Positions 28,389 through 37,789 of a DNA stretch of 64,000 nt are shown one piece after another (the first letter of the stretch is position 1; the number at the start of each line of letters is the position of its first letter). The stretch comes from RPQJ01 sp963777725. Its GTDB lineage: Bacteria; Pseudomonadota; Gammaproteobacteria; Steroidobacterales; Steroidobacteraceae. The notes under the pieces are model-generated. The model saw only the letters and a program-made list of their open reading frames with translations, was not told where the DNA came from and did not search any database. The stretch is taken from contig CAVZRR010000003.1 of assembly GCA_963777725.1 (NCBI GenBank), forward strand, positions 62,001 through 126,000. The letters are read 5' to 3'. A program made the translations under genes and the position numbers.

Positions 28389-29472
28389 GTGGCTGCGGAT
28401 CCCAGAGGTGCCTTTCGTCCCGCGAGCGCGGAGCTCGCCCAGCTGCTCGACGGCCTGGCGACCTGCGTGCTGTGGCTCGATGCCGAAGGCGCGATCGTGC
28501 ACCTCAACGAGCCGGCCGAGGACCTGCTCGCGGTCAGCCGCAACCATGCGGCCGGTCGATCGGTCCGTGAGGTGCTGAAGGGGAACGCCGAACTCGAGGC
28601 GGTGATCACTCGTGCGCGAGCCGCGGGCGCGCAGTATTCGCGGCGCGAACTCCCGTTCGAGAGCGGCCCGGCCGTGCCACCGCGCTTCGTCGACCTGACG
28701 GTCACGCCGTTCGAGCCGCCGGGCTTCCCGGGTGGCGTCGTCGTCGAGATCGCCGACGTCACGCAGCACCAGCGCATTCTGCGCGAGAACGCGTTGCTGA
28801 CCCAGCTCGGCGGCAGTCGCGCGATGGTCCGGCAGCTTGCGCACGAGATCAAGAATCCACTCGGTGGCCTGCGCGGCGCGGCGCAACTGCTCGAGCGGCA
28901 GCTCAGGGACCCAGGCCTGCACGAATACACGACGGTGATCATTGCCGAAGCCGATCGGCTCGCGGCGCTCGTCGATGCCCTGCTCGGCCCTGGCCAGCCG
29001 CCGCGCAAGGAGCCCGTCAACATCCACGAGCTCGTGCAGCACGTCGGTCACCTGCTGGCCGCGGAGGCACCCGCAGGCGTCTCGATCGAGCGCGATTACG
29101 ATCCGAGCCTGCCGCGCCTGCGGCTCGACCGCAACCAGATCATCCAGGCGCTGCTCAATCTGGGGCGCAATGCGATCCAGGCCGTGGGCGAGCGGGGACG
29201 CATCGTGCTGCGCACGCGCGCGCTCACCAACGCCAGCATCGGCAGTCGCCGCTATCGAGTCGTCGCCAGCATCCAGGTCGAGGACGATGGGCCGGGCGTG
29301 CCGGCGGAGCTGAAGGACACGGTCTTCTACCCGCTCGTGACTGGACGCCAGGGCGGCACGGGACTCGGGCTCGCCGTCGCGCAGGACCTGATCAGCCGCC
29401 ACGACGGGTTGGTCGAGTTCGACAGCCGGCCCGGACGCACCGTGTTCACTCTCTTACTTCCTTTCGACAACC

Positions 29473-29495
<23 letters not shown>
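28389..29495 (+). CDS. glnL: Nitrogen sensor histidine kinase NtrB
   Basis: Cytoplasmic kinase/phosphatase that sets NtrC phosphorylation in response to PII, 368 residues. An N-terminal PAS domain (residues 14-125, with VLWLDAEGAIVHLNEPAEDL) precedes the H-box RQLAHEIKNPLGGLRGAAQL with His152. The ATP-binding part has the N-box LNLGRNAIQAV, G1 VEDDGPGVP, and G2 GGTGLGLAVAQDLI. No membrane helix is present, as expected for NtrB. The start is GTG 28389, directly after the preceding stop. The last 23 bases overlap ntrC, so the two are co-translated. A sigma-54 kinase pair directly downstream of glnA matches the classical glnALG layout. Confidence 0.96.
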
Positions 29496-30879
<1,384 letters not shown>

Positions 30880-30883
30880 AGAG

Positions 30884-30930
30884 GGTGCCGGTGGTCGGAT
30901 TTTCTCGATCGCGATCCGACCACCGGCACC
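30884..30930. repeat. Perfect 17-base palindrome after ntrC
   Basis: GGTGCCGGTGGTCGGAT (30884-30900) is perfectly repeated in inverted form at 30914-30930, with a 13-base loop. It starts five bases after the ntrC stop and ends 31 bases before the ABC-transporter ATG. It may be a transcription terminator, though T residues lie in the loop and not after the stem, or a REP-like element. Confidence 0.7.
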
Positions 30931-30961
30931 TCTTGGATCGTCCGGTGTCTAATCGCGCGCC

Positions 30962-31678
30962 ATGCCTCACGCGCCGGGTTCCACGCTGATTCGGACCGAG
31001 GGGTTGACCCGGCGTTATCGCATGGGGCGCGAGACCATCGAGGCCCTGCGCGGCGTCAGCGTCGAGGTCCGCCACGGCGAGTACGCGGCGATCATGGGGC
31101 CTTCCGGCTCGGGCAAGTCGACACTGATGAACATCGTCGGCTGCCTCGACACGCCGGATGAGGGCCGCTACTGGCTGAACGGCGTGCTGGTCTCCGCGAT
31201 GGGCGACAGCCAGCTCGCGCACGTCCGCAACCGCGAGATCGGCTTCATCTTCCAGACCTTCGCGCTGCTGCCGCGTGCGACGGCGCTGCAGAACGTCGAG
31301 TTGCCGCTCGTCTACGCGAAACTGCCGCGTCGCGAACGCCTCAAGCGCGCGGCGGAGGCCCTCGACCGTGTCGGGCTGGCCGGCCGTGCGAGGCATCGCC
31401 CCGGCGAACTCTCCGGCGGCCAGCGCCAGCGCGTGGCGATCGCGCGGGCGCTCGTCACGAATCCGAGCCTGCTGCTCGCGGACGAACCGACGGGTAACCT
31501 CGACACCGCGACCGGCGAAGAGATCCTCCGGCTGTTCGAGGATCTGCACGGTGCCGGCAATACCGTCATCATCGTCACCCATGACGCGGCCATCGCGAGT
31601 CGTGCGCGGCGCGTATTGCGTGTCCTCGACGGCAGGATCGTCGGCGACACCTTCGAGAACGAGCATCTGTCCTCATGA
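30962..31678 (+). CDS. ABC transporter ATPase, MacB/LolD type
   Basis: ATP-binding subunit of 238 residues that powers the permease encoded two genes later. Walker A GPSGSGKSTLMNIVG (residues 41-55), Q-loop FIFQTFALLPRAT, signature LSGGQRQRVAIARAL, Walker B LLLADEPTGNLD, and switch His in IVTHD are all present; the D-loop and DEPTGNLD are characteristic of the lipoprotein/MacB exporter group. It begins a three-gene operon: the stop overlaps the following adaptor ATG by four bases (ATGA). Confidence 0.94.
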   Translation: MPHAPGSTLIRTEGLTRRYRMGRETIEALRGVSVEVRHGEYAAIMGPSGSGKSTLMNIVGCLDTPDEGRYWLNGVLVSAMGDSQLAHVRNREIGFIFQTFALLPRATALQNVELPLVYAKLPRRERLKRAAEALDRVGLAGRARHRPGELSGGQRQRVAIARALVTNPSLLLADEPTGNLDTATGEEILRLFEDLHGAGNTVIIVTHDAAIASRARRVLRVLDGRIVGDTFENEHLSS

Positions 31679-32979
31679 AACGAAGATTGTTGGCTGCCTC
31701 ATTGTCGATGCTGGTCCTGAGCGCCTGCGGCCCCGGAGGCGAGGTTCCCCAGGCGAGCCAGTACGAGACTGCGCAGGCTGAGAACCGTTCGCTCGTGTTG
31801 ACGGTCGAAGCCAGTGGCGTGATCGAGCCCGTGCGCACCGTCGAGATCAAGTCGAAGGCCTCTGGCGAGATCCTCGAGCTCGGGGCCGATACCGGCGATA
31901 CGGTGCAGCGTGGCGCGCTGCTGGTCCGCATCGATCCGCGGACGCCCCGCAATCGCTTCGACCAGGCCGTGGCGCAAAGAAAGGCGGCCCAGGCCAAGCT
32001 CGTCAACGCGCGCGGCCAGCTCGAACGTGGCGAGAAACTGCTCGGCAACGCCTGGATCAACCAGGCCGACTACGACCAGCTCGTGCTGAACGTGGCGACG
32101 GCCGAATCCGAAGTCGTCGCGGCCAAGGTCGCGGTCGAGAATGCGCGCATTGCGCTCGACGACACCGAGGTCCGCGCGCCCAGCGATGGCACGGTCCTGA
32201 GCAAGCGCGTCGAACGGGGCCAGGTCATCTCGTCGCCGACGATGGACGTCGGGGGCGGGACGCTGCTGATGACGATGGCGGAGCTCGGCGAGGTCCGGGT
32301 GCGCGCCCGGGTCGACGAGACCGACATTGGCAAGCTCGAGCCGGGCATGGAGGCGGGGATCAGCGTGGCTTCGTACCCGGGCAAGCGCTTCTCCGGCACC
32401 ATCGAGAAGATCGAGCCGCAGGCGATCGTCGAACAGAACGTCACGCTGTTCCCGGTGCTGATCTCGCTGCCGAACGAGGAACGGCTGCTGCGGCCCGGCA
32501 TGAACGTCGAGGCCGACTTCGACGTCGCGCGCCGCGAAAACGTGTTGACCGTGCCCGTCACGGCGCTGCGGACCGAGCGCGACATCGACACGACGGCCGC
32601 GATCATCGGCGTCGACGCGGCGTCGATCCGCGCGAGCGTCGCGCCGGCCGGTGCAACTGCCGGGCCGGCCAGTGGCGGGACGGCAAGCGAGAACGCGGCG
32701 GGACTGGGTGGCGCATTCTGGGTGGTCGTCGATCGCAGCGGCACCATGACGCCGGTGCCGATCGTGACCGGCATGACCGACCTCGATCGCGTCGAGGTGA
32801 CGCAGGGTCTCGCCGCCGGCGACGTCGTGCTCGTGCTGCCGAGTTCGAGCCTGATCGAGACCCAGGAGCGGCTGCAGAATTTCATGCGCAGCCGAGGCGG
32901 GATTCCGGGCATCACGCAGCGGCCGCAGGAGCAGCAGGCGACGCCGCAGCCGGGCGGCGCGCCGCCGCGAGGCCGGTGA
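31675..32979 (+). CDS. MacA-like periplasmic adaptor lipoprotein
   Basis: Membrane-fusion protein, 434 residues, linking an inner-membrane ABC permease to an outer-membrane channel. It has a lipobox LVLSAC near residue 20, then the HlyD/biotinyl-lipoyl fold (VEIKSKASGEILELGADTGD, lipoyl half), a coiled-coil hairpin (residues 95-155), and the second lipoyl half (DTEVRAPSDGTVLSKRVERG). A beta-barrel follows, with KRFSGTIEKIEPQA. A Ser/Ala/Gly-rich insertion and a Pro/Gln-rich end are unusual but outside the core. The order ATPase-adaptor-permease is a common MacAB variant. No outer-membrane TolC partner is encoded nearby. Confidence 0.92.
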   Translation: MKRRLLAASLSMLVLSACGPGGEVPQASQYETAQAENRSLVLTVEASGVIEPVRTVEIKSKASGEILELGADTGDTVQRGALLVRIDPRTPRNRFDQAVAQRKAAQAKLVNARGQLERGEKLLGNAWINQADYDQLVLNVATAESEVVAAKVAVENARIALDDTEVRAPSDGTVLSKRVERGQVISSPTMDVGGGTLLMTMAELGEVRVRARVDETDIGKLEPGMEAGISVASYPGKRFSGTIEKIEPQAIVEQNVTLFPVLISLPNEERLLRPGMNVEADFDVARRENVLTVPVTALRTERDIDTTAAIIGVDAASIRASVAPAGATAGPASGGTASENAAGLGGAFWVVVDRSGTMTPVPIVTGMTDLDRVEVTQGLAAGDVVLVLPSSSLIETQERLQNFMRSRGGIPGITQRPQEQQATPQPGGAPPRGR

Positions 32980-32980
32980 G

Positions 32981-34807
32981 ATGCTCGAGGTCCTCCGCGT
33001 CGCGCTGACGTCGATCCGCGGCAACCTGTTCCGCGCTGCGTTGACCATGCTCGGCGTGATCATCGGCGTCGCGGCGGTGATCACGATGCTGGCGCTCGGC
33101 ACGGGTGCGCAACGCGCGGTCGACGAGCAACTCACGGCGCTCGGCGCGGACGTGATCACCGTGACGACCGGCATGCGGTTTGCGCAGGGCGTCGCCCGTG
33201 AACAGCAGGTGCTGACGACCGACGATGCGGACGCGGTGCGCGACGGCGCACGCAACGTCATGGCCGTCGCCCCCGAGCAGAGTTCCCGCCAGCAGGTGAA
33301 GCTCGGCGGTCGCAACCTGAACCTGAGCGTCATCGGCACCTCGCCCGAGCACACGGCCGTCAACGGCTATTCGATCCAGGCCGGCCGGATGTTCACCGCC
33401 ATCGACGACAGCAGCCGGCGGCGAGTCGCCGTGCTCGGTGGCGAGGTTCCGGAGCTGCTGGAGACGACGGCCGACGCGCTGCTCGGCAGCACGATCATGA
33501 TCAAGGCCCTGCCTTTCGAAGTGGTCGGCATCTACGCGAAGAAGGGCGCGGTCGGCTTCGGCAATCCCGACGACGACGTGTTCATTCCGATCAGCACGTC
33601 CCGCTTCCGCGTCACCGGCCACGACAAGGTCCAGACGCTGGCCGTGCAGGCGGCCCCGGATGCCCAGCTCACGCAGGCGATGGTCGAGATCGAGCGCGTG
33701 ATCCGGCGCGAGCACGGCCTGAGGCCGGGCATGGACAACGATTTCTCGATCATCGATCGCAAGCAGTTCCTGGCCACGCAGCAGCAGACCTCGGAGATCC
33801 TGAGTTTCCTGCTGGCCGGCATCGCGGGCGTCAGCCTGGTCGTCGGCGGCATCGGCATCATGAACATCATGCTGGTGACCGTGACCGAGCGGACGCGCGA
33901 GATCGGCATCCGCAAGGCGCTCGGCGCCACGCGGCTCAACATCCTCACGCAGTTCCTGGTCGAGAGCGTGCTGCTGTGCCTGCTCAACGGCTATTCGATC
34001 CAGGCCGGCCGGATGTTCACCGCCATCGACGACAGCAGCCGGCGGCGAGTGGCCGTGCTCGGTGGCGAGGTTCCGGAGCTGCTCGAGACGACGGCCGACG
34101 CGCTGCTCGGCAGCACGATCATGATCAAGGCCCTGCCTTTCGAAGTGGTCGGCATCTACGCGAAGAAGGGCGCGGTCGGCTTTGGCAATCCCGACGACGA
34201 CGTGTTCATTCCAATCAGCACGTCCCGCTTCCGCGTCACCGGCCACGACAAGATCCAGACGCTGGCCGTGCAGGCGGCCCCGGATGCCCAGCTCACGCAG
34301 GCGATGGTCGAGATCGAGCGCGTGATCCGGCGCGAGCACGGCCTGAGGCCGGGCATGGACAACGATTTCTCGATCATCGATCGCAAGCAGTTCCTGGCCA
34401 CGCAGCAGCAGACCTCGGAGATCCTGAGTTTCCTGCTGGCCGGCATCGCGGGCGTCAGCCTGGTCGTCGGCGGCATCGGCATCATGAACATCATGCTGGT
34501 GACCGTCACCGAGCGGACGCGCGAGATCGGCATCCGCAAGGCGCTGGGTGCCACGCGGCTCAACATCCTCACGCAGTTCCTGGTCGAGAGCGTGCTGCTG
34601 TGCCTGCTGGGGGGGCTGCTCGGCATGCTGCTCGGCACGGCCGCCGCGCAGGCGCTCGCCCGGTTCGCCGGGTGGCAGACCTACGTCACGATGGAGGCGC
34701 TCACGCTGGCCTTCGGCTTCAGCGTCGCGGTGGGTCTCGTGTTCGGCCTTTGGCCGGCGCGCCGCGCGGCCTCGCTCGATCCGATCACCGCATTGCGCTA
34801 TGAGTGA
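32981..34807 (+). CDS. MacB-type ABC permease with internal duplication
   Basis: FtsX/MacB-like permease of 608 residues instead of the usual 400. TM1 (residues 19-40, AALTMLGVIIGVAAVITMLA) is followed by a periplasmic domain, then TM2 (FLLAGIAGVSLVVGGIGIMN) and part of TM3. From residue 128 a 208-residue block (NGYSIQAGRMFTAIDD to FLVESVLLCLL) is repeated in tandem, in frame, with one amino-acid difference (DKVQT against DKIQT). TM3-TM4 then finish normally with GLWPARRAASLDPITALRYE. The repeat boundary falls inside TM3. The gene starts one base after the adaptor stop. A normal 400-residue protein results when one copy is removed. Confidence 0.92.
   Translation: MLEVLRVALTSIRGNLFRAALTMLGVIIGVAAVITMLALGTGAQRAVDEQLTALGADVITVTTGMRFAQGVAREQQVLTTDDADAVRDGARNVMAVAPEQSSRQQVKLGGRNLNLSVIGTSPEHTAVNGYSIQAGRMFTAIDDSSRRRVAVLGGEVPELLETTADALLGSTIMIKALPFEVVGIYAKKGAVGFGNPDDDVFIPISTSRFRVTGHDKVQTLAVQAAPDAQLTQAMVEIERVIRREHGLRPGMDNDFSIIDRKQFLATQQQTSEILSFLLAGIAGVSLVVGGIGIMNIMLVTVTERTREIGIRKALGATRLNILTQFLVESVLLCLLNGYSIQAGRMFTAIDDSSRRRVAVLGGEVPELLETTADALLGSTIMIKALPFEVVGIYAKKGAVGFGNPDDDVFIPISTSRFRVTGHDKIQTLAVQAAPDAQLTQAMVEIERVIRREHGLRPGMDNDFSIIDRKQFLATQQQTSEILSFLLAGIAGVSLVVGGIGIMNIMLVTVTERTREIGIRKALGATRLNILTQFLVESVLLCLLGGLLGMLLGTAAAQALARFAGWQTYVTMEALTLAFGFSVAVGLVFGLWPARRAASLDPITALRYE
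33362..34609 (+). repeat. 624-bp tandem duplication in the permease gene
   Basis: Copies at 33362-33985 and 33986-34609 differ at about nine of 624 positions, including the last base, all but one at third codon positions. The unit is a multiple of three, so the frame is kept. Boundaries carry no transposon ends. Confidence 0.93.
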
Positions 34808-34831
34808 GCCGGGCAGACAGCGTCTTTCCGG

Positions 34832-35944
34832 TCACTCCACCGTGATCACGACCTTGCCGCGCGCGCGGCCCTGCTCGAGATAGCGGATCGCCTCGGCAAC
34901 CTGTGTGAGCGGGTAGTGCCGGTCGATCACCGGTGTCAGCGCGCCGGACTGCAGCAGCAATGCCAAGGCCTGCGTGTCCGCATTCGTGAACTGCGCCAGC
35001 ATCATGCTCATGTCCTGGCTCACGAACGGCGAGAGCAATAGCGCCTGCAGCGGCTTCGCGAACGGCCCGATCCAGTCGCCGGCATCCGGCCCGCCGCCGC
35101 CGATCAGCACGTAGCGACCGTCTGGCGCGAGCACGCGCCGGTTCTCGAGCGCCGACCGGTTGCCCACGGCGTCGAGGATGACGTCGTAGCGAATGCCGCC
35201 CGACGTGTAGTCCTGGGCCTTGTAGTCGATGACGTGATCGGCGCCCAGCGACCGCACCAGCTCGTGATTGCGGGCACTCGAGACGCCGGTGATTTCTGCG
35301 CCCATGCTCCTGGCGATCTGCACGGCGAACGTGCCGACGCCGCCCGAGGCACCGTTCACCAGCACCCGATCACCGACCGCGACACGCCCGGCGTCGCGCA
35401 GGCCCTGCAACGCCGTCGTGCCGGCGATGCCGACGCCCGCCGCCTGCTCGAAGGTGACGTTGTCGGGCTTCAGGGCCACGGCGCGGTCCTGTCGCACGAC
35501 GAGGTACTGCGCGAGTGCGCCCGAGCGACCGCCAAACACCGCATCGCCCGGCTTGAAGCGGGTGACCTTCGCACCGACCGCCTCGATCGTTCCCGCGAAG
35601 TCCACGCCCAGCCGCAGGTCGCGCGGCCGGCGCAGCCCGGAACTGAGGCGCATCAGGTAGGGCGTGCCGCGCATCTCGTGCCAGTCGAGCGGGTTGATGG
35701 CCGCGGCGTGCACCTTGACGAGGATCTCCTGGTCAGCAGGCACCGGAATCTCGAGCTGCGCGAGTCGCAGGACCTCGGCTGTGCCGTAGTCACAGCGGAT
35801 GACGGCCGTCATCGGGTGCTGCGGCGTCCGGGCGAGCTGGCTCTCGCAGTCGTTGTCGGAGCGCACGTAGCCGATGGCGAGAGCCGCCATCGCAGCGACC
35901 GCAATAGCGAGCACCGCCCACCCCAGCACGCGTGCCATGCGCAT
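34832..35944 (-). CDS. Zinc-free quinone oxidoreductase-like MDR protein
   Basis: Medium-chain dehydrogenase/reductase of 370 residues, NAD(P)H-dependent, with an unusual N-terminal hydrophobic helix (VLGWAVLAIAVAAMAALAIG) that should anchor it to the membrane. Core features: the GroES-like domain with AAAINPLDWHEMRGTPY and GVDFAGTIEAVGAKVTRFKPGD, and the Rossmann motif VNGASGGVGTFAVQIAR, with LGADHVIDY. The zinc-structural and catalytic cysteines of alcohol dehydrogenases are missing, so a quinone/enone reductase is likely. The substrate is unknown. It starts at ATG 35944, directly downstream of a hairpin that follows the dihydroorotate dehydrogenase gene. Confidence 0.85.
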   Translation of the reverse strand: MRMARVLGWAVLAIAVAAMAALAIGYVRSDNDCESQLARTPQHPMTAVIRCDYGTAEVLRLAQLEIPVPADQEILVKVHAAAINPLDWHEMRGTPYLMRLSSGLRRPRDLRLGVDFAGTIEAVGAKVTRFKPGDAVFGGRSGALAQYLVVRQDRAVALKPDNVTFEQAAGVGIAGTTALQGLRDAGRVAVGDRVLVNGASGGVGTFAVQIARSMGAEITGVSSARNHELVRSLGADHVIDYKAQDYTSGGIRYDVILDAVGNRSALENRRVLAPDGRYVLIGGGGPDAGDWIGPFAKPLQALLLSPFVSQDMSMMLAQFTNADTQALALLLQSGALTPVIDRHYPLTQVAEAIRYLEQGRARGKVVITVE

Positions 35945-35971
35945 CTTCGATCTCCACCAGTCAATGGAACG

Positions 35972-36004
35972 CCGGGAAGACCGGGACCGTCCCGGGTCTT
36001 CCGG
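35972..36004. repeat. Near-perfect palindrome, likely terminator for pyrD
   Basis: The 33 bases fold into a stem of 14 pairs with two single-base bulges around GGGAC/GTCCC, beginning five bases after the stop codon of the minus-strand dihydroorotate dehydrogenase gene. No T tract follows on the minus strand, so rho-independent termination is uncertain. Confidence 0.6.
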
Positions 36005-36010
36005 CCATGT

Positions 36011-36982
36011 CTAGCAGGCGCAGGCCTGCACCGTCTTGCGCGGTGCGTCGAGCGAGCCGATCAATTCGCCGACGGACGGCATGCTGTTCGCTGCGAGGTA
36101 CTCCGCAATGCCAGCGTTGATCTTGCGGCACGCGAACGGATCGTAGAACAGCGAGGTGCCGACGCCGACGGTCGTGGCGCCGGCGATGATGAACTCGAGC
36201 GCGTCCTCTGCAGTGCAGACGCCGCCCTGGCCGATGATCGGCACGCCGTGCGGCCGCGCAACCTCGGCCACCTGCATCACCTTGAGCAACGCGATCGGCT
36301 TGATCGCCGGCCCCGACAGGCCGCCCTGGATGTTGCCGATCACCGGGCGGCGGGTCTTCACGTCGATCGCCATGCCCATGATGGTGTTGATCACCGCGAG
36401 ACCGTCGCTGCCCGCCTCGATGCAGCGGCGGGCGTTCTCGCGGATGTCGGTCTGGTTGGGCGACAGCTTGGTGATCAGCGGTTTCGTCGTGACACGCCTG
36501 CAGGCTTCGACCACGCGCGCCGACATGTCCGGATAGTTGCCGAACTGCACCCCGCCTTCCTTGATGTTCGGGCACGAGATGTTGATCTCGATCGCGTCGA
36601 TCGGGGAGTCGTCGAAGCGCCGCGTGACTTCGACGTAGTCGTCGATCGTCGAGCCGCAGACGTTGGCGAAGAAGCGCGTCTCGGCGAAGTCGAGCGTCGG
36701 TAGGATCCGGTCGACGACCTGGTCGACGCCGGGGTTCTGCAGCCCGATCGCGTTCAGCATGCCCATCGGCGTCTCGTAGACCCGGTGCGCCGGATTGCCG
36801 AGGCGCGGCTCGCGCGTCGTGCCCTTGAGCACGATCGCGCCGACGTCCGTGTTCGAGAAACCCTCGACCCGCGTGTACTCCTCGCCGAAACCGACGCAGC
36901 CCGACAGCAGCACGATCGGCGAGGCGAGCCGCAGCCCGCAGAAATCGACGGCCAGTGATGGTGCCGGAGGCATGGGACCCAA
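36011..36982 (-). CDS. pyrD: Dihydroorotate dehydrogenase, class 1B-like
   Basis: FMN enzyme of pyrimidine synthesis, 323 residues. It lacks the N-terminal membrane-binding extension of class 2 enzymes usual in gammaproteobacteria. Class-1 features: the loop with catalytic Cys in INISCPNIKEGG, GNPAHRVYETPMGMLNAIGL, LSPNQTDIRENARRC, NTIMGMAIDVKTRRPVIGN, GGLSGPAIKPIAL, and FMN phosphate site IIGQGGVCTAEDALEF. The class 1B family normally pairs with an iron-sulfur PyrK subunit, but none is next to it. The end ACAC is odd. Start ATG 36982 or 36973. Confidence 0.88.
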   Translation of the reverse strand: MGPMPPAPSLAVDFCGLRLASPIVLLSGCVGFGEEYTRVEGFSNTDVGAIVLKGTTREPRLGNPAHRVYETPMGMLNAIGLQNPGVDQVVDRILPTLDFAETRFFANVCGSTIDDYVEVTRRFDDSPIDAIEINISCPNIKEGGVQFGNYPDMSARVVEACRRVTTKPLITKLSPNQTDIRENARRCIEAGSDGLAVINTIMGMAIDVKTRRPVIGNIQGGLSGPAIKPIALLKVMQVAEVARPHGVPIIGQGGVCTAEDALEFIIAGATTVGVGTSLFYDPFACRKINAGIAEYLAANSMPSVGELIGSLDAPRKTVQACAC

Positions 36983-37126
36983 TTGTAAGGGGCCGCGACC
37001 GGGTTCGGACGGCCGCCGACGGCCGGCGCTCGGCCTGCGACAACTACTTACTTGACGGGCGCCATGGCAGGCCTATGCTGCATTGCAGCAAATGCTGCAG
37101 TGCAACACGACCTCAAGGAGCCGCCC

Positions 37127-37666
37127 ATGTTCACCCAGATCCAGGATTTCATGACCGAGCAGAAGAACGCGCTGGCCGAGCAGGCCCAGAAGTTCCGCGA
37201 GGATCCGGTCGAGTCCGCCCGCGGGGTGGCCGCTGGTTCGGCGGAAGGCCTCAAGTCGCTGAAGAATCCCGTCCGCGTGATCGCGCGCTCGGGTGTGAAG
37301 CTGACCGCGATCACGCAGAACGCGCTGCAGGGCCTGATCGAGCTGCAGTCCGAGATCGTCACTTCGGCGCTGACGGATGCGGCCAATCGCCTCGAACGTA
37401 CCGCGCGTGCCGACAACGTCATCGACCTGATTCAGGAGCAGGCCGAGGCGCTGCGCGCGACCCGCGACCGCATGGTCGACGAAGCGGCGCGGGCCTTCGC
37501 GATCTTCAAGGATGCCGGCCGCGACGTCAGCAAAGTGGCCACACAGACTTACGCGAAAGTCGTGGAAACCGACGACGAAGAGGCGCCGGTCGCGAAGACT
37601 GCGCCCGTCCGCAAGGCCAAGCGCGCCGTTCGCAAGACGACTGTCCGCGCCCGGAAAGCCGCCTGA
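37127..37666 (+). CDS. Phasin family protein
   Basis: Polyhydroxyalkanoate granule-coat protein, 179 residues, starting at ATG 37127 after AAGGAG. It begins MFTQIQDFMTEQKNALAEQA, then has the block shared with the other phasin: SGVKLTAITQNALQGLIELQ, EIVTSALTDAANRLERTA. The last 40 residues are basic (VRKAKRAVRKTTVRARKAA) after an acidic spacer, a shorter version of the tail at 14069. It has its own hairpins downstream and no PHA biosynthesis neighbour. Two paralogues with different tail lengths suggest distinct roles in granule coating and anchoring. Confidence 0.9.
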   Translation: MFTQIQDFMTEQKNALAEQAQKFREDPVESARGVAAGSAEGLKSLKNPVRVIARSGVKLTAITQNALQGLIELQSEIVTSALTDAANRLERTARADNVIDLIQEQAEALRATRDRMVDEAARAFAIFKDAGRDVSKVATQTYAKVVETDDEEAPVAKTAPVRKAKRAVRKTTVRARKAA

Positions 37667-37673
37667 ACTTCGA

Positions 37674-37697
37674 GCGGGCTGGCATCGGCCAGCCCGC
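37674..37697 (+). terminator. Perfect hairpin after phasin gene
   Basis: GCGGGCTGGC (37674-37683) and GCCAGCCCGC (37688-37697) form ten pairs around ATCG, eight bases after the stop; no T run follows. Confidence 0.5.
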
Positions 37698-37718
37698 CCC
37701 AATGATCTCCCCCTGATT

Positions 37719-37744
37719 GCGCCCTCCTCGGAGGGCGCCTTTTT
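37719..37744 (+). terminator. Rho-independent terminator after phasin gene
   Basis: GCGCCCTCC pairs with GGAGGGCGC around TC (37719-37738) and is followed by CTTTTT, a standard intrinsic terminator. With the hairpin just upstream it closes the phasin transcript. Confidence 0.88.
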
Positions 37745-37789
37745 GTCCAGGGCCGCCGGATCCCCGCGGGTCCCCGCCTGAGCTACCCT

